Part shown: positions 52,720-61,560 of the stretch, in pieces
How the letters are laid out: every line of letters begins with the position of its first letter
Numbering within the stretch: position 1 is the stretch's first letter
NCBI GenBank assembly: GCA_963422415.1
Contig: OY729430.1
Span: forward strand, 2,108,001-2,172,000
DNA: 64,000 nt
Source: Bin34 sp963422415
GTDB taxonomy: Bacteria; Chloroflexota; Anaerolineae; Caldilineales; Caldilineaceae
Reading direction: 5' to 3'
Notes under the pieces: model-generated
What the model was told of the DNA's origin: nothing
Database searches by the model: none
The model's input: the letters and a program-made list of their open reading frames with translations, nothing else
Translations under genes and position numbers: made by a program

Positions 52720-53919
52720 ATGGACGGGACTCCTTCCTCCCGTTTCTTTGAGACGCTTGAATGTCGCTCTCCAGGCTTCACGCGCCGTTTGCAGGACATC
52801 GTTACCCCCGAGCGCACCTTTGACCTGTTCCGTCGCATTGCAGATACCTACGCCCCCACCTTGACGATAGGGCATACGCGAGCCCCGGTTCTGGCTGATC
52901 AGTTGCAGGCGGCTCGCGAAGAGGGCCTGGTGGATGCCAGGATGGACTTTGAATGCAATTATCTACAGACCGGCGTGGCAGCGGCTTTCTTGGGCAAGCG
53001 TGAGGCGATTCAGACCTGGTCGGTGGCTCACCTGGACCATATCAGCTACCTGACCGAGCCGCGCCAAGAGGCAGGCTACCCGTTGACCCCCTTCTGCCAA
53101 TCACGACAAAATCCGGGAAGCCGTCCCGGAGTGGCTTTGGGTTTTGACACTGCGACGGGCCAGGCGATCGTGCTGGCGGAGGGGGAACTCGTTACCGGAA
53201 GTGCATCTGCGCGCGGTGTGGAATCGGTGCATTTTTTCAAGACAGATGCCCAGGACCTGCCTTTGGCGACCCGAATCTGCTATGCCACCGCGGCCCGCTG
53301 GGACCGGGACACCAACATGGCATACGGCTGTATCGACAACGCGGCCAGTTGCGTTGCGCAACTGCTGGCAGCGCTGGTGACGGCCCCCTACGATCCGAAT
53401 GTCATGGTGTTGTGGCCGGACGAGGAGGAGGGGGTGGTCGATTTGGGCCCTCCTTCCTTTGCCCGAGCCACGCTGCGTCTGGTGCACCGTACGCCGCCCC
53501 ATCTGTTGCCTCATCTGGTGTTTGTCAGTGACATTCAGGATCTGCTGTTTGCCACGGGAGTCGATCCCCGGGACCCCGCACATTTTGGACAGGGAGCCAG
53601 TATGGAAGGATATGCCAGCCGCGCGCGCGGGGCAGTCACGCCCCCGCGGTTGCAGACGGCCATGCGGGATCTGGTGCGGGGGATGAAGGCGTTGGATATC
53701 AGTGTGCGCGAGACAGGCCGCTACATAAACCGCAGCGACGACACCTCTCTGGTCATGGCCACGCCCAATGTGGCCTTTCTGAGCTGTCCCGGTGCGTTTA
53801 CGCACTTTCAGGAGACGCCCAAAGTCAGCGTGCTGGATATCATGCACTTGGCCAAGGCCTTGGCGGTGTCGTGGATGGCGGCCCAGGATCCAGAGTGGAC
53901 CGACCAATTCTCGAAATAG
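52720..53919 (+). CDS. M42/M28-like metallopeptidase family protein
   Basis: 399 residues. Metal-ligand-like motifs occur in the order expected for co-catalytic zinc peptidases: HLDHIS (H104, D106), CIDNAAS (D206, N207), PDEEEG (E235-E237), and VSDIQD. This resembles M42 aminopeptidases (H.D, DNR, EE), but overall similarity looks weak and the first motif has an extra His, so a divergent or non-peptidase role is possible. The start at 52720 has aaggag 11 bases upstream; the longer open frame runs into the divergent ABC gene. It precedes a PfkB-like gene by 21 bases. Confidence 0.6.
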   Translation: MDGTPSSRFFETLECRSPGFTRRLQDIVTPERTFDLFRRIADTYAPTLTIGHTRAPVLADQLQAAREEGLVDARMDFECNYLQTGVAAAFLGKREAIQTWSVAHLDHISYLTEPRQEAGYPLTPFCQSRQNPGSRPGVALGFDTATGQAIVLAEGELVTGSASARGVESVHFFKTDAQDLPLATRICYATAARWDRDTNMAYGCIDNAASCVAQLLAALVTAPYDPNVMVLWPDEEEGVVDLGPPSFARATLRLVHRTPPHLLPHLVFVSDIQDLLFATGVDPRDPAHFGQGASMEGYASRARGAVTPPRLQTAMRDLVRGMKALDISVRETGRYINRSDDTSLVMATPNVAFLSCPGAFTHFQETPKVSVLDIMHLAKALAVSWMAAQDPEWTDQFSK

Positions 53920-53940
53920 GACTTGCCCAAGACAGGGCTT

Positions 53941-54903
53941 ATGCATACACTCGGTTCCATGTGCGACATGCCACCTGATCTGATCTCGATTTCCAACATT
54001 ATCATTGACGACATTGTGAGCTGGGACGGGCGAACCCATATGGGGATGCTCGGAGGCTCTGGTGCCCATGCGGTGGCCGGCATGCGCGTGTGGCACCGTG
54101 GGGCCGTGGGGATCTCGGCCTATATTGGCTCCGATCTGCCCGCGGACTTGCTTCCAGCCTTGGAATCCCTAGGTCTGGATCCGCAGGGTCTGATCACTCT
54201 GTCGCCGATAGCCACGCCCCGGGCGTGGCAGATCTTCGAAAAAGACGGGCGTCGTTCCGAGATATTTCGAACATCGGCGGCCGAGTTTTTCCAGCATTCC
54301 AGCGATTTTGCTCGGGTGCCGGCCCATTGGTGGAATTGTCGGGCGTGTCACATACAGGTGGGAGGCACGTTGCCCCAGGCCTTGACCGCCTTGCAGCGGC
54401 TCAAGGCCGGCCGCGAGGCTCCGGCTCCCTATGTGCTCTATGAGCCGCAAGAATCCAGTCTGGTGGACCCTCCGGCCTTGTGGACCCCTGTGCTGGAGCT
54501 GGCGGACGTGATCTTTCTCAATCAAAAGGAAGGTCGGAAATTGACCGGATACAGCGAACCCATGGACATGGCGGATCGGATCCAGATGTGGGGCGGACAA
54601 AATTTGGTGATAGGGCAAGGGCCCGGTGGAGCGCTGGCCCGAACTCGGACAGGTGATTCCTGGCAGATTGAGGCCTATCCGGTTTCGGCCGCGGATGAAA
54701 CGGGGGGAGGCAATGCGCTGAGCGGAGGACTGCTGACCGGCATACTGCAGGGGGCAGAGTTTCTCACCGCGGCCCAGATGGGCGTTGTCAGCGCAAGTTT
54801 TGCGGTGTCCCAGTTTGGCATCCATCCGGATTTGGAGCGGGTCGCGCCGGTGGCGGCAGACCGTCTGCAGTGGGTACGGCAACATACCCAGGCAGTGGCC
54901 TGA
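53941..54903 (+). CDS. PfkB-like protein with altered catalytic motif
   Basis: About 320 residues of ribokinase fold: SISNIIIDDIVSW, MLGGSGAHAVAGMRVW, VGISAYIGSD, and VIFLNQKEGRKLTG. The C-terminal signature reads DETGGGNALSGG where the family has D(T/S)(T/V)GAGD(A/S)F, so the catalytic base Asp is Asn. It may be inactive, or use another base. The exact start is unsure: ATGs at 53941, 53959 and 53968 and a TTG at 53923 are all in frame, none with a strong ribosome-binding site. It follows the M42-like gene closely. Confidence 0.78.
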   Translation: MHTLGSMCDMPPDLISISNIIIDDIVSWDGRTHMGMLGGSGAHAVAGMRVWHRGAVGISAYIGSDLPADLLPALESLGLDPQGLITLSPIATPRAWQIFEKDGRRSEIFRTSAAEFFQHSSDFARVPAHWWNCRACHIQVGGTLPQALTALQRLKAGREAPAPYVLYEPQESSLVDPPALWTPVLELADVIFLNQKEGRKLTGYSEPMDMADRIQMWGGQNLVIGQGPGGALARTRTGDSWQIEAYPVSAADETGGGNALSGGLLTGILQGAEFLTAAQMGVVSASFAVSQFGIHPDLERVAPVAADRLQWVRQHTQAVA

Positions 54904-55022
54904 TCCGGTCTTGTCGGGGAGACGGACCCTTCCCCACCCGAGTGGATTGCCGGAGGGAGCGTCTCAGGAAAACTCCAGCGGCCTTCCTACGGGGAACGAG
55001 TAGCGTACAAATCGAAAAGAGG

Positions 55023-55028
55023 TATAAT
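55023..55028 (+). promoter_or_regulatory. Possible -10 box for the riboside-salvage operon
   Basis: A perfect TATAAT in the 265-base gap before the binding-protein gene, about 140 bases upstream of its ATG. No convincing -35 lies 16-18 bases before it, so an activator-dependent promoter is possible. Confidence 0.3.
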
Positions 55029-55168
55029 GACAAACAGTTCTTCCCCATTATGTGGCAGGGCTCCCACCTAAACTATCGTCGTCTCTGCATAGGATCGTGT
55101 TAGCGGTTTGGCTGGGGAGTCTTTCCTAATTACCGGACTTCGGTCTTCAATATCCTAGGAGAGTGGCA

Positions 55169-56527
55169 ATGCGTGTTTTGACAATGACTTGGCTGGTGGG
55201 TGTGATCAGCGTGATAGTCTTGGCAGCCTGTGTCGTGGCATCGCCCGCTGCACCGGCCTCACCTGACGTGATGGATGACATGGGGCCTTCCGGGCCTGTC
55301 ACGCTGCGTTTCCTGGCCGTGACGGATGACGACCAATTGAATGCTTGGCGCGAGATTCTGGATTCGTTCCAGCAGTTGAACGATGGCGAATACTCGTATG
55401 TGGAAATCGAGTTTGAGACCGTGCCTTTCCGGGAACTGTTCCCGAAAATCGAGTCTTCGGTGGCGGTGGGACTGCCTTGGGATCTGTTCCAGGCAGATGG
55501 ACCGGACATGAAACATTACGGGTTCAACCGGGTTATTACGCCGCTGACCGATCACTTCAGCGAAGAGGAGATGAGTCAGTGGTTCCCGCAGTCGATCGAG
55601 GAAGGCAGCTTCCGCGACGAATTCTTGGGCCCTCCCATAATGCAGTCCTGCTCCTTGATGATGTACAACCGGGACATGACCGATGCGGCGGGCATTGCCC
55701 CTCCTGCGTCGGTGGATGACGGTTGGACCATGGATGAGGCCATGGCCGCCTGGGAAAACACCACAGTCGATGAGAATGGCGATGGCGTGCCGGAAGTCTG
55801 GGGCGTGCGATGGGGTCAGGGCACTTGGACCGGCGACTACGAACACGGCATTTTCCGTCGTTCCAATGGGGCAGTCGGCAGCCCGACCTATGCGGGCATG
55901 GGCGAAGATGGACTGAGCTTCAGAGGGTATCTGGACACCCCCGAGGCAGTGGAGGCAATGCAGTTCTATCAGGACATGCATCTGAAGAATAAGGTGACTC
56001 CGGTGGAGCCTATCCCGGAGATTTTTGAAAGTCGCCAGTCCGCCTTCATGATCACCCCGGACAATCGCATTGGAGCCCTGAACCGCATTCATGGTGAAGA
56101 CGGCTTTAACTGGGGGGTGACCAGCATCCCGTACTTCCAAAGTTCTGTGTGCCACACGGGTAGCTGGCACTATGGCATATCGCCCAACACGGAGTATTTC
56201 GAAGAGGCCCTGGCCTTTGTGAAGTACGCTTCCAGCGATGCAGGCGCCCGTATCTGGTACAAGCATGTCCGACAGCTGCCGGCCAACATCGGCCTTTTCA
56301 ATGAGCTGGATGAATACAGCGAAGACGGCAATCAGCGCATCTGGCTGGATGCCATGAACACTTTCGGTATTCCCCGGATTCAGACTCCAGGCTATACGGA
56401 ATACCAGCAGCTCTTTGCCGAGGCGGCCGGCAACATTACGTTCGGAGCCGATCCCCAGGAGCAGCTCAGCGCAGCTGCAAGGCGCATTGAGGGATTGGTT
56501 GCCAAGTATGCGGGTTGGAACGAATAG
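55169..56527 (+). CDS. Carbohydrate-type ABC importer substrate-binding lipoprotein
   Basis: 452 residues with a lipoprotein signal peptide: MRVLTMTW, a hydrophobic core and VIVLAAC, with Cys21 as lipid anchor, then an Ala/Pro/Ser linker. The body (VTLRFLAVTDDDQLNAWREIL...FEQ-type start, IESSVAVGLPWDLFQADG, FVKYASSDAGARIWY) fits the UgpB/MalE family 1 solute-binding fold. The start at 55169 follows aggagag by 5 bases. With two permeases downstream and nucleoside hydrolases beyond them, the ligand may be a nucleoside or other riboside rather than an ordinary sugar (inference). Confidence 0.92.
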   Translation: MRVLTMTWLVGVISVIVLAACVVASPAAPASPDVMDDMGPSGPVTLRFLAVTDDDQLNAWREILDSFQQLNDGEYSYVEIEFETVPFRELFPKIESSVAVGLPWDLFQADGPDMKHYGFNRVITPLTDHFSEEEMSQWFPQSIEEGSFRDEFLGPPIMQSCSLMMYNRDMTDAAGIAPPASVDDGWTMDEAMAAWENTTVDENGDGVPEVWGVRWGQGTWTGDYEHGIFRRSNGAVGSPTYAGMGEDGLSFRGYLDTPEAVEAMQFYQDMHLKNKVTPVEPIPEIFESRQSAFMITPDNRIGALNRIHGEDGFNWGVTSIPYFQSSVCHTGSWHYGISPNTEYFEEALAFVKYASSDAGARIWYKHVRQLPANIGLFNELDEYSEDGNQRIWLDAMNTFGIPRIQTPGYTEYQQLFAEAAGNITFGADPQEQLSAAARRIEGLVAKYAGWNE

Positions 56528-56558
56528 TCCGCCGACTGGGCGTTTTGAATTCCTGATC

Positions 56559-56604
56559 TGATGGCTTGTCCAGGCATGATGTTGCATTGCCTGGACAGCC
56601 ATCA
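56559..56604 (+). promoter_or_regulatory. Stem-loop between binding-protein and permease genes
   Basis: A 17-base stem with one bulged T (tgatggct-t-gtccaggca against tgcctggacagccatca) and a loop of about 11 bases lies just after the binding-protein stop. There is no T-run. Its position matches the hairpin at 7802-7829 in the other importer operon, suggesting the same mRNA-protecting or attenuating role. Confidence 0.6.
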
Positions 56605-56616
56605 TCCCCTTAACTG

Positions 56617-57537
56617 ATGTTGGCCTCGCCGCCGCCAGCCTCGCAAGGCTGGCATCGACTTTGGAACAGACAGAATCGCTATTACGTCGTCGCGTTTCTG
56701 TTCGTGCTGCCGGCCCTGATCAACTTCGCGATCTTTCGCTACTTGCCCATTCTGGCAGCCTTGCGCGCCAGTGTGTACGAATACTCCCTGCTGGGGGGGT
56801 TTGGCGACTTTGCCGGACTGAAGCAATATCAGGACATTTTCGCGGATTCCTACTTTCGGAATTCGCTCTGGGTGACCCTGAAGTTCACCTTCTACAAGGT
56901 GCCCTTGCAGGTTCTCTTCTCATTGTTGCTGGCCCTGTACCTGACGCGTCAGAACTTGGCCACTTCGTTGGTCCGGAGCGCCATCTTCACGCCGGTGGTG
57001 ACTTCGGTGATCGTTGTGTCCGTGCTGTGGTCCATGATGTACCACTCCCAGCTGGGTTTGATCAACAGCCTGCTCTCTATCGTGGACGTTCCGCCGCAGG
57101 CCTTTCTGTCCAATCCCCGGCGGGCCCTGCCCGCCTTGACCGCCATGATGATTTGGAAGGACGTGGGCTTCTCCATGATCATCTTGATGGCGGGGCTCAA
57201 GGGCATTCCCCATGTCTACCGCGAGGCCGCCGTGGTGGACGGCGCTCGTCCCTGGGAAGTGCTCTGGTACATCACCTTGCCGCTCTTGCGCCGCGTCATG
57301 ATGTTCGTGGTGGTGACGCAGACCATCTTTTCCTTTCAGGTCTTTGTTCCCGTCTACGCCATGACCCGGGGTGGTCCTTTAGAGGCTACCAAGGCCGTGG
57401 TCTATTACATCTATCAGTACGGATTCCTGTTTCAGGACATGGGCACGGCCAGTGCCATGTCAATTGTGACCCTCTTCATTCTGCTGGTCATCAGCCTCAT
57501 TCAGATGCGGCTGTTTCGGTCTGAGGTTGCCACCTAG
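56617..57537 (+). CDS. Sugar ABC importer permease, MalF/UgpA-like
   Basis: A 306-residue permease with about six membrane segments (FLFVLPALINFAIFRYLPI, PLQVLFSLLLALYL, SVIVVSVLWSMMY and others) and the EAA loop VYREAAVVDGARPWEVLWYITLP that contacts the ATPase. The N-terminus is short, so it belongs to the UgpA-like rather than the long MalF form. It pairs with the next gene. No ATPase gene is seen in the window; carbohydrate importers of this type often share an MsmK/UgpC ATPase encoded elsewhere. Confidence 0.92.
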   Translation: MLASPPPASQGWHRLWNRQNRYYVVAFLFVLPALINFAIFRYLPILAALRASVYEYSLLGGFGDFAGLKQYQDIFADSYFRNSLWVTLKFTFYKVPLQVLFSLLLALYLTRQNLATSLVRSAIFTPVVTSVIVVSVLWSMMYHSQLGLINSLLSIVDVPPQAFLSNPRRALPALTAMMIWKDVGFSMIILMAGLKGIPHVYREAAVVDGARPWEVLWYITLPLLRRVMMFVVVTQTIFSFQVFVPVYAMTRGGPLEATKAVVYYIYQYGFLFQDMGTASAMSIVTLFILLVISLIQMRLFRSEVAT

Positions 57538-57550
57538 GCAAGTCCCGCAC

Positions 57551-58495
57551 ATGGCCCTGTTGGAGGATCTCAGCGGCAACCTGCGCCGCGAGCAGGCGGG
57601 GCTCGTTCCCCCTTCGTCAAAAAGACACCGCACTTGGCGCAGCACGCTGTGGGACGTGGCTCTGGGGCTGTCGTATGGCGTGCTGTTCCTGCTCTTCACC
57701 GTCCCTTTCTTCTGGATGCTTTTCGGCAGCGTCCGGAACGAGGCGGAGATTTTTGCCCATCTCTATCCGTTTAGCTGGAAGACTCTGCTGCCCATTCAAT
57801 GGACGCTCAAGAGCTACGCCGACATCTTTGGCATTTCGGCGGACGGACAGAAGTATGGGCTGCAGTTTCAGCGTTTCCTGGCGAACAGCTTCTTCGTTTC
57901 CTTCGCGGTGGTGTGCAGTTCGCTGGTCATAAACACCTTGGCCGCCTATTTCTTCGCCCGTCTCAAGTTTCCGTTCAAGACCTGGCTGCTGGTGTTTGTC
58001 GTGGCCACCATGCTGGTGCCCTTCCAAGCCACAATCGTGCCTCTGTACATCGTAGTCGATGCGCTCGGCATGGCCAACGCCTTTTCGGGTCTGATCCTGC
58101 CGTGGTACGCCAGCCCCTTTGTCATCTTCGCCCTGATGCAATTCATGCAGGACATTCCCGTCGATTTGGACGAGGCAGCGGTCATGGATGGCGCCAACCT
58201 GTTCCAGATTTTGTGGCGCATCATCGTACCCCTGACCATTCCCGGCCTCATTACGATGTCTCTGTTGGAATTCCAGTTTATCTGGAACCTCTTCTATTGG
58301 CCCCTGATCGTGATCAGCTCGCCGCAGTTGCAGATGATTCAGGTGGCCATCGCCACGCAGACCACGCAGACCCAGACGTTCTGGGGCCGCACCTTCGCCG
58401 CTTCGGTCACCGCCTCCCTGCCCGTGATTGTCATATTTCTGATCCTGCAACGCTATTACGTGCAGGGCGTTGCCATGACCGGCTTGAAGGGATAG
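57551..58495 (+). CDS. Sugar ABC importer permease, MalG/UgpE-like
   Basis: A 314-residue permease. A charged cytoplasmic N-terminus leads to the first membrane span (LGLSYGVLFLLFTVPFFWMLFGSV), then NSFFVSFAVVCSSLVINTLAAYFFARLKF and the EAA loop VDLDEAAVMDGANLFQILWRIIVPLTIPG. Start ATG at 57551, 13 bases after the partner permease; a further eight in-frame codons upstream are not typical. Together with the upstream permease it forms the transmembrane pore. Confidence 0.92.
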   Translation: MALLEDLSGNLRREQAGLVPPSSKRHRTWRSTLWDVALGLSYGVLFLLFTVPFFWMLFGSVRNEAEIFAHLYPFSWKTLLPIQWTLKSYADIFGISADGQKYGLQFQRFLANSFFVSFAVVCSSLVINTLAAYFFARLKFPFKTWLLVFVVATMLVPFQATIVPLYIVVDALGMANAFSGLILPWYASPFVIFALMQFMQDIPVDLDEAAVMDGANLFQILWRIIVPLTIPGLITMSLLEFQFIWNLFYWPLIVISSPQLQMIQVAIATQTTQTQTFWGRTFAASVTASLPVIVIFLILQRYYVQGVAMTGLKG

Positions 58496-58517
58496 GGCCC
58501 CTCGCAGGAGATGTGCC

Positions 58518-59456
58518 ATGCCCCACCCGCGCAAGTTCATATTCGACACGGATCCAGGCGTGGACGATGCCATGGCCTTTCTCTTCGCCATGGCCTCGCC
58601 CGAACTGGAACTGGTGGGCGTGACCACGGTCTTTGGCAATGGGGGGATCGAGACCACGACCCAGAACGCCTTGCGGCTGGTGGAACTGGTGAGTCGGTCT
58701 GACATTCCGGTAACGGCGGGCGCCGCCCGGCCTCTGCTGCATCCCTATGTGGGAGCGGGCGCGCGGGTACATGGCTCGGATGGCTTGGGAGAAACCCGCC
58801 TGCCGGTTCCGACGGGCGCGCCGCAACCAGGCCACGCCGCCCAGTTCATCATTGATACGGTCATGGCCGACCCAGGCCGGATTTCCCTGATCGCGGTGGG
58901 TCCCTTGACCAATCTGGCGTTGGCGGTGTCCCTAGAGCCGCGCATCGTCCAGGCCGTACAGCAGGTGGTGATCATGGGAGGATCCGCGTTGCACCCAGGC
59001 AATGTGACTCCGGTGGCGGAAGCCAACATTCACAACGACTCGGCGGCGGCGCGCATCGTATTTGCAGCGGAGTGGCCCTTGACCATGGTGGGGATGGACG
59101 TTACCTGCGCCACTGTCATGTCGCCTGAGTATCTGCAGACTCTGTTCACAATGGGCAACAAGGCCACAGACTTCATTGCGAAGATCGTGCCGTTTTATTT
59201 GGATTTCCACCGCAGTCGCGGCGAAGATGGGATTTATGTGCATGACTCGTCGGCCATCGCCTTTGCCCTTGACTCGTCCCTGTTCAAGGTGAAGACAGCT
59301 CCCGTGCACATCTGTGTCACGGAAGGCAGGGTGGATGGGCAGACGATTGCCGATTGGGGGGACACCGGGTCCGGCGGCCACAAGGTCAACGTCTGCATGG
59401 AAGTGGATTCTCCCCGATTTCTGACCTTGTACAGGGAGAGATTGGCAACCTATTAG
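58518..59456 (+). CDS. Inosine-uridine-preferring nucleoside hydrolase (first of three)
   Basis: 312 residues. The N-terminal Ca-binding motif FDTDPGVDDAMA, the central VGPLTNLALA and MGGSA, EANIHNDSAAARIVF, and the C-terminal YVHDSSAIAFAL (catalytic His, Ca-binding Asp) are all present. The family cleaves the N-glycosidic bond of ribonucleosides to base plus ribose. The ribosome-binding site gcaggag is 7 bases before the ATG. It sits directly after the permeases, supporting nucleosides or related ribosides as the imported substrate. Confidence 0.93.
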   Translation: MPHPRKFIFDTDPGVDDAMAFLFAMASPELELVGVTTVFGNGGIETTTQNALRLVELVSRSDIPVTAGAARPLLHPYVGAGARVHGSDGLGETRLPVPTGAPQPGHAAQFIIDTVMADPGRISLIAVGPLTNLALAVSLEPRIVQAVQQVVIMGGSALHPGNVTPVAEANIHNDSAAARIVFAAEWPLTMVGMDVTCATVMSPEYLQTLFTMGNKATDFIAKIVPFYLDFHRSRGEDGIYVHDSSAIAFALDSSLFKVKTAPVHICVTEGRVDGQTIADWGDTGSGGHKVNVCMEVDSPRFLTLYRERLATY

Positions 59457-59509
59457 ACAAGCCAATCCTTCGGGCAGGGCCCAACGGGTGCAAAGGACCC
59501 ACAAGAAGC

Positions 59510-60589
59510 ATGACAGATTTATATTTGCGAGATGGGATTTTGGGATCCTTGGCAACGGCAGGACTGGGAGACGCCTTGGGAGCTGCTACCGAGCAGTGGA
59601 CGATCGCCGACATTTTCGCCGCCCATGGAGGGCCGTTGCGTACCATTCTGGATCCTCCGCCTGACACATTTGCCGGCGCGGCGGGCAATACCCGAGGCCA
59701 AATCACGGATGACGCCAGTCAGATGTATTACATGGCCGAGGACATTGTGAGCGCCGGCCGACTGGACGAGGAAGTCTGGCGCAACTGCCTCTTGCGCTGG
59801 GCCGCCGAGTCGCCGCACATAGCCAACATGGGACCGTCCACGCGCCCTGTGGTGGAGGCGTTGCAAGCTGGAGGAGATCCCTATCGGGTCGGGTTGATCG
59901 GCAAATCCGGCCGGCATCTGGCCAGCATGGGCGCAACCAATGGGTCCGCCATGCGTGTGGCCCCCGCGGGCCTCATCCATCCCGGAGACATGGAAAGCGC
60001 CTGTCAGGCCGCCGCCAGCACCTGCTTTCCCACGCACAGCACCAACGTTGGGATCGCGGCGGCCTGTGCCATTGCCAGTGGCTGCGCGGAAGCCTTGACC
60101 GAATCGGCCGACACCTATTCGGTGGTGCAGGCGGCATTGGCCGGCGCCTACAGAGGCGAGGAATTGGCGCAGGCTCATGAACATGGGCGCATGGTACCTG
60201 GACCCTCTATTGCCCAGCGCATATCCTTGGCCGTGCAACTGGCTCTGGAAGCGCGGGATCTGGAGACGATGCTGCACAGGACGGAGGGGTTGATCGGCAA
60301 TTCCGTCATGGCGTGCGAATCGGTGCCGGCCGCCGTTGGCTTGTTTGTGTTCGCCCAAGGAGATCCTTGGGAGACTATCGTCGGTGGAACCAATCTGGGC
60401 AACGACACGGACACCATAGCCGCCATTGGGGGTTCCTTGGCGGGCGCCCTCAGAGGCTTCCAAGCCGTGCCGGCGGATCAATATGCCTTGTTTCGGTCCG
60501 CCAACCTGGCGGAACACGACGTGGAAGCGATCACCGATGGATTGGTACAAGTAGCCATGAGGAATCTCAATGCACAAGGTCATTATTGA
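59510..60589 (+). CDS. ADP-ribosylglycohydrolase (DraG-like) family protein
   Basis: 359 residues. Family motifs in order: GSLATAGLGDALGAATE, GQITDDASQ (di-Mg site), CFPTHSTNVGIAAACA, and VGGTNLGNDTDTIAAIGGSLAGAL near the C-terminus. These enzymes remove ADP-ribose from proteins, nucleotides or small molecules. It starts at 59510 and its end overlaps the second nucleoside hydrolase by 20 bases, so it is firmly part of the operon. Here it may open ADP-ribose- or riboside-linked compounds before the nucleoside hydrolases and the kinase act (inference). Confidence 0.9.
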   Translation: MTDLYLRDGILGSLATAGLGDALGAATEQWTIADIFAAHGGPLRTILDPPPDTFAGAAGNTRGQITDDASQMYYMAEDIVSAGRLDEEVWRNCLLRWAAESPHIANMGPSTRPVVEALQAGGDPYRVGLIGKSGRHLASMGATNGSAMRVAPAGLIHPGDMESACQAAASTCFPTHSTNVGIAAACAIASGCAEALTESADTYSVVQAALAGAYRGEELAQAHEHGRMVPGPSIAQRISLAVQLALEARDLETMLHRTEGLIGNSVMACESVPAAVGLFVFAQGDPWETIVGGTNLGNDTDTIAAIGGSLAGALRGFQAVPADQYALFRSANLAEHDVEAITDGLVQVAMRNLNAQGHY

Positions 60590-61526
60590 TTGTGATCCGG
60601 GCCATGACGATGCCTTGGCCATTTTGCTGGCCGGCCAACACCTGAAGGTGCTTGGCATTACCACCGTGGCAGGCAACCAGACCTTGGAGAAGGTCACGGT
60701 CAATGCCCTGAAGGTGCTGGCCTTGATGGACCGGACGGATATTCCGGTGCACTCAGGCATGCACGCGCCATTGCTGCGCCCTCCGCACCATGCGGGCCAT
60801 ATTCATGGCGAAACCGGCATGGATGGACCTGTCTTGCCCGCGCCCAGGCAGAAGGTCGAAGACACTCATGCCGTTAACTTTCTGATTGAAACGGCCCGGT
60901 CCATTGACGATGTCTGGCTCGTTCCCGTTGGTCCCTTGACCAACGTGGCCATGGCCATCCGCCAGGCTCCGGACATTGTCGGTCGCCTGGCGGGCATCAG
61001 CCTCATGGGCGGCAGCCTGACTCACGGCAACGCCACCCCCACGGCCGAGTTCAATATCTGGTTTGACGCGGAAGCGGCTCGCATTGTGTTCGAGAGCGGC
61101 ATTCCCATCAAGATGTGCGGTCTGAATTTGACGCATCAAGCCAACGTCACGGATGCGGTCATCGCCCGCATCGCCGGGTTGGACAACGAAGTGGGCAATG
61201 CCGTGGCCGAATTGCTGCGGTTCTATTTGGGCACCGTCACGGAGTCCGGCGGAATCCGCAAGGCCGCCATGCATGATCCCTGCGCCATGGCGGCCTTGAT
61301 TGATTCGGACCTGATCGATTTTGAACCTATGCACGTGTCAGTGGAAACCGTCGGCGTCGACACGTATGGCATGACGGTCTGCGACTATCGCCATTTGCGA
61401 GGCTTTGGCACGGCGGTCGTCGAAAAGGGTCCGCAGCGCGGCCAGGATCCCAACGCGGAAGTGGGCATGTCCATCTCGGAAGAGGCCTTTTGGGATTTGC
61501 TGGTCGACGCCTTGCGGGCCTACTGA
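60570..61526 (+). CDS. Nucleoside hydrolase (second of three)
   Basis: 318 residues with IIDCDPGHDDALAILLA, GHIHGETGMDGP, VPVGPLTNVAMA, LMGGSLTHGNATPTAEFNIWFDAEAA and the C-terminal AAMHDPCAMAALI carrying the catalytic His and Ca-binding Asp. All active-site positions match IU-type nucleoside hydrolases. It overlaps the ADP-ribosylglycohydrolase gene. Sequence distance from the other two paralogues suggests a different base or sugar preference. Confidence 0.93.
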   Translation: MHKVIIDCDPGHDDALAILLAGQHLKVLGITTVAGNQTLEKVTVNALKVLALMDRTDIPVHSGMHAPLLRPPHHAGHIHGETGMDGPVLPAPRQKVEDTHAVNFLIETARSIDDVWLVPVGPLTNVAMAIRQAPDIVGRLAGISLMGGSLTHGNATPTAEFNIWFDAEAARIVFESGIPIKMCGLNLTHQANVTDAVIARIAGLDNEVGNAVAELLRFYLGTVTESGGIRKAAMHDPCAMAALIDSDLIDFEPMHVSVETVGVDTYGMTVCDYRHLRGFGTAVVEKGPQRGQDPNAEVGMSISEEAFWDLLVDALRAY

Positions 61527-61560
61527 ATCTGGGCAGGATCCCCACGATTAAGGTTGTGCC

